Assembly (NCBI RefSeq): GCF_020882245.1
Contig: NC_083597.1
Span: 8,404,581-8,468,580 of the forward strand
DNA: 64,000 nucleotides
Source of the DNA: Rhopalosiphum padi
Taxonomy: Eukaryota > Arthropoda > Insecta > Hemiptera > Aphididae
Reading direction: 5' to 3'
Part shown: positions 58,470 through 64,000 of the stretch, piece by piece
Position numbering within the stretch: the first letter of the stretch is position 1
Layout: each line of letters opens with the position of its first letter
Program-made: the position numbers and the translations under genes
Notes under the pieces: model-generated
What the model saw: only the letters and a program-made list of their open reading frames with translations
Told to the model about the DNA's origin: nothing
The model's database searches: none

Positions 58470-60630
58470 ATTTTGTTATGCAAATAAATTATTTTTGTTT
58501 ATTTATATCAAAATCATTTTATTTTTAAATTCAGAATAAAGTTAAAAAATACTATTTTGATGTGTATTTATTAATTATTTTAATCTTTGCTGAAAGTTCC
58601 ATTATAATAATTAGGTAGATATTTACGGATTGTTGTAAAATATCTGCATTTCAATCGAGGTTTATTAAAGTATATGTAATGTGTTTTGCTCACAGAAGTA
58701 TGATGACTTATTATTATTATTATTATTCTTATAAAAACAAAATTTTAATTTACTCTTTGTCAATTCAGGTGGTAATATAGACCCAGTGCAAATGACTTCT
58801 GTTTCCTTGTATTGTTTTGCAGTTTTTTTTAATTTACTTAACCGAAATCCAGACCGAGCTATCATATTACATCTTAAAATTGATCCATTTTGGATTTTTT
58901 GTCACTTCTTTTTTATTCTTTTGTTTCAGTTTTAAGATTGATTTTTTATTTCTGAGCATTTCTTAACTTTACCTTTAGTTGTTGGATTATAATAATTTCT
59001 TGAGATTCTACTTTTGTTGTTTAAAAAGACATAGGAAGTACTTCTAAAACAAAAAATTATATGTGTTCATAAATTACTTATTTTTAAAAATATTATATTG
59101 TCATCAACAAAAGTAAAATAATAAAATATTAACAAAATAAATTAGGTACATATAATTGATAAAATCAAAAGTTGACCAAGGAAAGATGTACTTAAAACCA
59201 ATATAACACATAACATATTAGTATATTACACTTAAATATATTATAAGTATATAACAATTATTGATACAACCATGGAACATTTATCCACAAAACATTCACA
59301 ATACACATTTATAAATAATACTTTAAATTATTATTAATTAAATAAGAATTTACAAATTTCTGAATAAATTATTTTTTTTTAATTACCTACTTAATTTTTG
59401 TTCTCTTGTAAATTTAGATTCTAATATTTATTTTTTACAAATTAGTACAATATATTTTAATTTTTAATACATTACCTCAAAATACAACACATACCATACG
59501 TACCAGACCTAAAACTAAACATTTAGTTTAAATATTCAAACCTGCTTTAGATTGATCTATAATATTATGTTCATTTTTTGGTAACATCTTTGCTAAATTT
59601 GATGTTGAATGTTGATGCATCTAAATCTGATCCAAAAAGCGATCGCTGAATTGGATTTTTAAGTATCATAATATATTCTTCGGATAAAATATTATTTTCT
59701 TCAGAAAATGTTGAAATAATGATTTTTTTTTGAACTTTAGAGTTTTTTAGGAATTGTTAAACGACCACATTTTTATACATACAAAATATTGGACTTTGTA
59801 CATAATTTTTTTAAATTTTATTTCAAACATTTTTTTTAAATTTAATTTTAAACCTAAAAACATTTTTTTGTTATTTATAATATATATATTATAGTAAAAA
59901 ATATCCAAAATCTCTTATTTTTCAACAATGGTACTTCTAAAGGAGAAGATATAACTGGTAAATTTGATGAAAGTATTACACCATATTTCAATCTTAATAA
60001 ATATTTATAAACAAAAAATTTTAAATTTAATAATTAGTATTCAATTAGATTATTAATAAATGCTTGTATAAATAATTTATAATGTATAAATGAATAGAAT
60101 GAGTATACAATTTACAATTTCCTATTAGGACTCCTGTTGGGTACAAAATTTTCTGGTTTAAAATGGTTTGAACAAATACTATAATTTAGACTCAGATGTA
60201 AATGTCCAAAAGTTTTCATAATTTCATTTAATTATGAATTGTTTGCAATTCTAACCCATTCATAAGAACTGACATTTATATTATTAAAAACAATAATTAT
60301 AGTGTTTTATGGTTTATGAGTGATTTTCATAATAAATAGCTACCTACTCTTACATATGAACGTCTTTTGGAAATGAATAAAAAGACAACCTATGTTGACC
60401 ACTTAAATTATATTTACAATTTCTTATAGCGCATACTTTTTTAGATACCATTTTTAAATACTTTAAACTAATACAATTAACAAGTAACTACTACTTACTA
60501 GTTAAGTTATAAAGTTAACAAATCAGTGTTAACTTATGAGTTTTGTTAATTGATAACAAACTATTAATATACGTAATATACCTAATATTTATAGTGATAT
60601 ATTACGTACAATATAATGATCTACATAAAT
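58470..60630. other. AT-rich sequence with exon-like scraps on the minus strand
   Basis: Short open segments on the minus strand include FRLSKLKKTAKQYKETEVIC (near 58830) and ILKNPIQRSLFGSDLDASTF (near 59640). They look like former coding sequence, but neither has a family I can name. An (ATT)n run lies near 58705-58730. No gene is called. Confidence 0.3.
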
Positions 60631-60635
60631 AATAT

Positions 60636-60663
60636 CAAATACTATATACGTATATAGTATTTG
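60636..60663. repeat. perfect 28-bp palindrome
   Basis: CAAATACTATATAC is followed immediately by its reverse complement GTATATAGTATTTG. It could extrude as a hairpin. No function is shown. Confidence 0.8.
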
Positions 60664-60751
60664 AAAATATATAGTATTAATTTGTACGTTTTAAAAAACA
60701 GCAGGAATTATTGTCATTATTTTTAAGGAGTAAAATTAGGTAATTTTAATA

Positions 60752-60797
60752 GGTTGTTCGAGTGGGACGAAACGTTACGTAAAAAAGCGGAACGCGT
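60752..60797. repeat. 46-bp direct repeat, copy A
   Basis: The word from GGTTGTTCGAGTGGGACGAA to AAAGCGGAACGCGT is repeated exactly at 62504-62549. It is GC-rich and stands out in this AT-rich stretch. Confidence 0.9.
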
Positions 60798-61690
60798 CTA
60801 AGAATCCTCTAAGACGACGCTAGTAATGCTAAAAGGAATATACCTCCTACATTCCGCCTGTTGTATAACATTTCGAAACCATAAATCATAATATTCATCT
60901 TTGATAGGTATTCTCTGCTTTGCAATTTCAATAGTATGCCAATGAATTTTTGAATTTTCTTTATGGACTTTATGGACATAACTATATTTGATGGGCATAC
61001 ATGACCAGTTTTTACGGACCCTCCACTTTTCGAAGTTTTTTTTATCCTATTTTATAAAGTATTTAATTTGATTGTTATTTGTTTACGTATTATGTGTCTT
61101 AATTTAAATTCCTTACATTATTAGTAGTTCTTGAATCAAAAGATCTATGACAAAAGAAATTTATATATTCTTTATCTCTACCATGTTTTTGAGATGTTCG
61201 TTTTACATACTGACACAGTGACACCCTTCCTTTTCTTCGACCCCAGATTTCCATTCATTAAATTTTTTTAAAAATTTAAATAATTATCAATTATATTGGA
61301 AAGTCTTAAAAATATTGTTATAGTATAGCTAGTATACACGTACCTTCAATTGTGTTAAAATTTAATTTATTTTGTACTATATTTATTTCATGCATAGTTT
61401 TAAGACGATTATTACTATACATCTTAAATGTTTTAAATATTTTGTTGCAATTTTCAAAAGAACATACTTGTTTATAACTTTGTGTCAGCTGCATCTCATT
61501 TTTTAAGTGGTTTATCAAACATTTTTTATTATAAAATAACGTATTGCAGTTATTACCTGTATAAATATTTTTTTAATATTTCACATGTTCTGTTCTCGTA
61601 TGTTTATTATAATCTGATTTTGAATTGTATTGGAGTTCATAAACTTTACTAATGAACATATTACAAATTGATTATACTAACATTTAAAAA
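60798..61690 (-). pseudogene. decayed C2H2 zinc-finger gene (possibly transposon-derived)
   Basis: From the 3' end of the window inward: CNMFISKVYELQYNSKSDYN with KHTRTEHVK (near 61680-61590), FYNKKCLINHLKNEMQLTQ (61520), and QVCSFENCNKIFKTFKMYSN followed by RLKTMH (61470-61395). These have C2H2-finger spacing with missing or altered residues. Farther on, EEKEGCHCVSM (61230) and the open segment MPIKYSYVHKVHKENSKIHW with WFRNVIQQAECRR (60998-60801) may be later parts. Stops are common. The arrangement recalls zinc-finger N-termini of MULE-type proteins such as MULE-1, but no transposase core is seen. Confidence 0.3.
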
Positions 61691-62067
61691 AATAATAAAA
61701 TATATAAATGTAAAACAAATTTTGAAATTATGTAATTGTTTTTATATCATCACTTCACCTTAAACAATAAAAATTATTAAAACACTCAAATGTCAAAAGT
61801 TTAATCAAAATAGCAAACTATACTAAAGTATTATTGAAGAAAGAATTTCTTCTATAGTACTACATTTATTGTATTATAGTACTATACTATAATAAAATAA
61901 CATATTTAACAGCTTAAGAATACTAAATAGTATATAGTATGTCATGTTCTCATTCTCTGGTATTATCTTAATAGCATCAATGTCAAGGTGGTACACAATA
62001 GATCTTATTGCACCTGCATTGTATAAAGTTAAATATTAAACTAATTGGGTACAATACAATGATGGTA

Positions 62068-62239
62068 CCATGGGTGGACATCAGAGGAGACTTAGGGGGC
62101 TTAGTTCTAGTTAACTAGCTCTCCAAATACTTCATTAGACACCCCAAATATTCAAAGGTTATATATTAGCCCCTGTGGATCATTACATTGGATTATTATA
62201 GCCCCTCCCCTAGCAATTCAACCAAATGTCTGCCTATGG
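62068..62239. mobile_element. short non-autonomous repeat with inverted ends
   Basis: The left end CCATGGGTGGACAT and the right end ATGTCTGCCTATGG are inverted repeats with two mismatches. The interior has GC-rich words (TTAGGGGGCTTAG, AGCCCCTCCCCTAGC). No clear target duplication flanks it. It resembles a dispersed insect repeat rather than a gene. Confidence 0.45.
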
Positions 62240-62479
62240 ATAGTATCTACATTGTATAAAGTTATAATTCCGTTATAAACGACTAGTCCTGAACAATCAT
62301 CTACATGCTACTCCTCAAGCTAATCTGGTCCTTTCAATCCAAATGCCTAACCAAACTAAAGCTCCTTATAAATAAAAATAAATTATTTAAAAATAAATAG
62401 CCGCGCATTTAATCATAACATTTGATAAGAACAATATTGATTGTTATATATATTGTATATTGATACGGATTTCGCGTTA

Positions 62480-63051
62480 TAGAGGCGTGGGGTCGTTACG
62501 TGCGGTTGTTCGAGTGGGACGAAACGTTACGTAAAAAAGCGGAACGCGTACGTTGCGATTCGGGCGCAAGATAAAGAGTGTTGGAGGTGATGGCCGCCGG
62601 AGCCGTCGAAACTACGTCGAGCGCGTCGTGCGTGGTAGAATGAGGGAGGGGGAGACATGAAAACAATTGGACAACACGGTAATAATAATACAATAATACT
62701 GCCGTGCGGAAAACAAAAATATAATACAATTTAGTTAACAAAAATATAATACAAATTATAATTTAGGGTGCGCGTAGTGGCGGTGTTCCGATATCGCTAC
62801 AGGTTGAATAGTTTGAATTCTAACCTCAAATAATAAATCAATAAGTACGGTAATTTTGTCATATTCTCCCCACTGACTAGATAAAAAACATTGGTAACGC
62901 TGCTGCGAAGATCCATTCGTGTGGCGACTGGCGTCTGTGTCTGGTGTGTGACCTACATTGTTCATTATTCTTTGAAGGAGCTCTGTTCTCTTCATCATCT
63001 CATCTTCATAGACTTCAACACCGTTCGTCTGTTTTCAATAATTTTTCACAG
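62480..63051 (+). promoter_or_regulatory. CpG-rich promoter and 5' UTR region of the gene starting at 63059
   Basis: G+C and CpG rise sharply (for example GGCCGCCGGAGCCGTCGAAA). This is upstream of an acceptor-like AATAATTTTTCACAG that leads into the first coding exon, so 5' UTR sequence probably lies here. It contains copy B of the 46-bp direct repeat (62504-62549). Open frames on either strand in this block show no domain and are not called. Confidence 0.45.
62504..62549. repeat. 46-bp direct repeat, copy B
   Basis: Exact match to 60752-60797. Here it lies in CpG-rich DNA that continues on both sides, so this copy is probably the source. Confidence 0.9.
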
Positions 63052-64000
63052 ATCAAAAATGGCTGTAAACACAGGAGTAAGTATAAACAAGTTAGCATAT
63101 TGCGCGAAAAGTAAAAACACGAGTCGGCGTTCTGTAATGGCGTCGGACGATGGAAAACAATGGTCGATCGCGCCTGTTACCCACCCGTTTTGACGTTTGC
63201 TATTGCGCGCCGTACGTTTTGACACCTGATGCCCACCCGTTTTTTTTGTGCTCAAGTCACCATCGTGTCCGCGCATATTCCGTCTTAACCTCTGTCTAGT
63301 ATTTTAAGGAGACGCCATACTCGCACGTGTTGTCTCTGTCTTACTAACTTATATACATCATAAAATATATTCTTCTAAACGCAAATTGTTATGATGTACG
63401 TTAGTAAGACAGAGACAACATAATATGTGGGTATGGAGTCCTCTTAAGCGTTTGTTAACGTTTTATTTCATTTCCGCACACGCTCGTTTGTTTCATACAC
63501 GTATCGTTAAACAATCAAGTTTTTCTAAAATTCAACAGTGCTGATCAACCATGTAATTTTACCATATTGAAGGTCGTTATGTTGATATTCCCAGAAGTGG
63601 TGGTACCATTAAATCTGTCAATCATAAGTTTTATAACTTACCTCGAATCTGAAATTTACCACCATCATTGATGTACCTCAATCACTGTTGGCATTTATTA
63701 TCTTTAACATTCTGTATATGACGATAAGTCAACTGACTTCTGACTTGCATAAGATTTTATAAGTTCATAATCAAATGGTTATTCAAAATCAATTTTGGAT
63801 TTTTGTAAAAAAGTGTTTCGATACAATAATAATAACTGGTTAACTGGTTATTGAATTATTATTTTATCTAAATTTTATAAAATTAGAATATTATTTTTAA
63901 ATTATAATTTTGTTAGGTTATTATTATTAGTTTACATTATTAAAAAATATTTTGTATTTTAGGATTCCCCTCAAATGATCATTAAAGTTAATGTTCTTGG
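63052..64000 (+). CDS. 5' end of a host gene, two exons, cut by the window edge
   Basis: The first coding exon (63052-63076) follows TTTTTCACAG, has ATG in a good context (CAAAAATGG), and ends at a consensus donor GTAAGTATA. The next exon begins at 63963 after TTTTGTATTTTAG. Joined, they read MAVNTGDSPQMIIKVNVLG in one frame, phase 0, to the window end. The IIKVNVLG strand is what might precede a P-loop in a small GTPase, but no G-x-x-x-x-G-K-S/T is visible yet, so this is only a possibility. The ~890-bp intron contains a TTAA-flanked MITE. An open frame running through the donor to 63193 is read-through into the intron. Confidence 0.55.
63304..63447. mobile_element. short TTAA-flanked foldback MITE (piggyBac-like) in an intron
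   Basis: Left arm GGAGACGCCATACTCGCACG with TGTTGTCTCTGTCTTACTAA. The right arm is its near reverse complement (TTAGTAAGACAGAGACAACA ... GGGTATGGAGTCC). TTAA stands at both borders (63304-63307 and 63444-63447). The outer sequence GG/CCATAC..CAC matches the ends of the longer element at 15779-16204 (GCGTCATACCCACACG), so both belong to one family. No ORF. Confidence 0.78.

Noticed and set aside
58665..58865. Minus-strand ORF as a gene
   Set aside because: Short, with Asn repeats from an (ATT)n microsatellite and no motif; described only as an exon-like scrap.
62891..63193. 100-codon frame through the host gene start
   Set aside because: The frame runs through an acceptor and a consensus donor. 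Only 63059-63076 is supported as coding, because it joins in phase to 63963.

Overview
The window is AT-rich eukaryotic DNA, almost certainly from an insect. Short introns with GT/AG borders, PIF/Harbinger, Ginger, MULE, hAT, piggyBac-like and mariner-like elements, AP-endonuclease LINEs and a DUF4806 protein together suggest a hemipteran, most likely an aphid. The species call is inference from the repeat and gene families. I see no bacterial or organellar genes, CRISPR array, tRNA or rRNA. Most of the sequence is mobile DNA in various stages of decay, with very few host genes.

Layout. 1-2.2 kb: 3' half of a Ty3/gypsy-type LTR retrotransposon with its 3' LTR. 2.2-6.6 kb: an exon-like segment, a hAT-type MITE, a lysine-rich ORF with an internal duplication, and LINE debris. 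6.66-10.39 kb: a complete MULE (MULE-1) with ~200-bp inverted repeats, a 9-bp target duplication and a broken C2H2/MULE/SWIM transposase gene. 10.6-19.4 kb: a GC-rich island, a decayed LINE, a hAT-like remnant carrying a hAT MITE with a perfect 8-bp duplication, and a long TTAA-flanked foldback MITE. 19.4-23.4 kb: LINE pieces, including a readable reverse transcriptase. 24-28.2 kb: two MITEs and a multi-exon, transposase-derived minus-strand gene. 28.3-31.5 kb: a LINE with an intact endonuclease whose RT N-terminus is replaced by a CCGCAAA tandem repeat. 32-36 kb: a P-element-like fragment, an unassigned ORF island and a CpG-richer stretch.

36.2-43.7 kb is a PIF/Harbinger transposon with its transposase (plus strand) and Myb/SANT partner gene (minus strand). 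A complete Ginger transposon (40.10-42.53 kb, with integrase and 20-bp inverted repeats) sits inside an intron of the partner gene. 43.77-47.63 kb is a second MULE (MULE-2), whose spliced gene reads FAR1-like domain, MULE, SWIM, AT-hook, PHD finger.

48.1-53.8 kb holds the clearest host gene: a two-exon HP1-like gene (chromodomain plus chromoshadow domain) and a partial tandem duplicate. The duplicated 3' flanks are far more alike than the coding parts. 54.6-58.2 kb has two divergently arranged DUF4806 genes, at least one broken. 58.5-62.5 kb is decayed zinc-finger and repeat sequence. At 63.05-64.0 kb a host gene begins on the plus strand: a small first coding exon joins in frame to an exon cut by the window edge, with a TTAA MITE in the intron.

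Several ORFs are broken by single-base shifts at A/T homopolymers. This may be real decay or uncorrected long-read indels; I cannot tell which from the sequence. Functionally the window reads as a transposon nest, with DNA transposons inserted into one another, beside a duplicated heterochromatin-protein gene.
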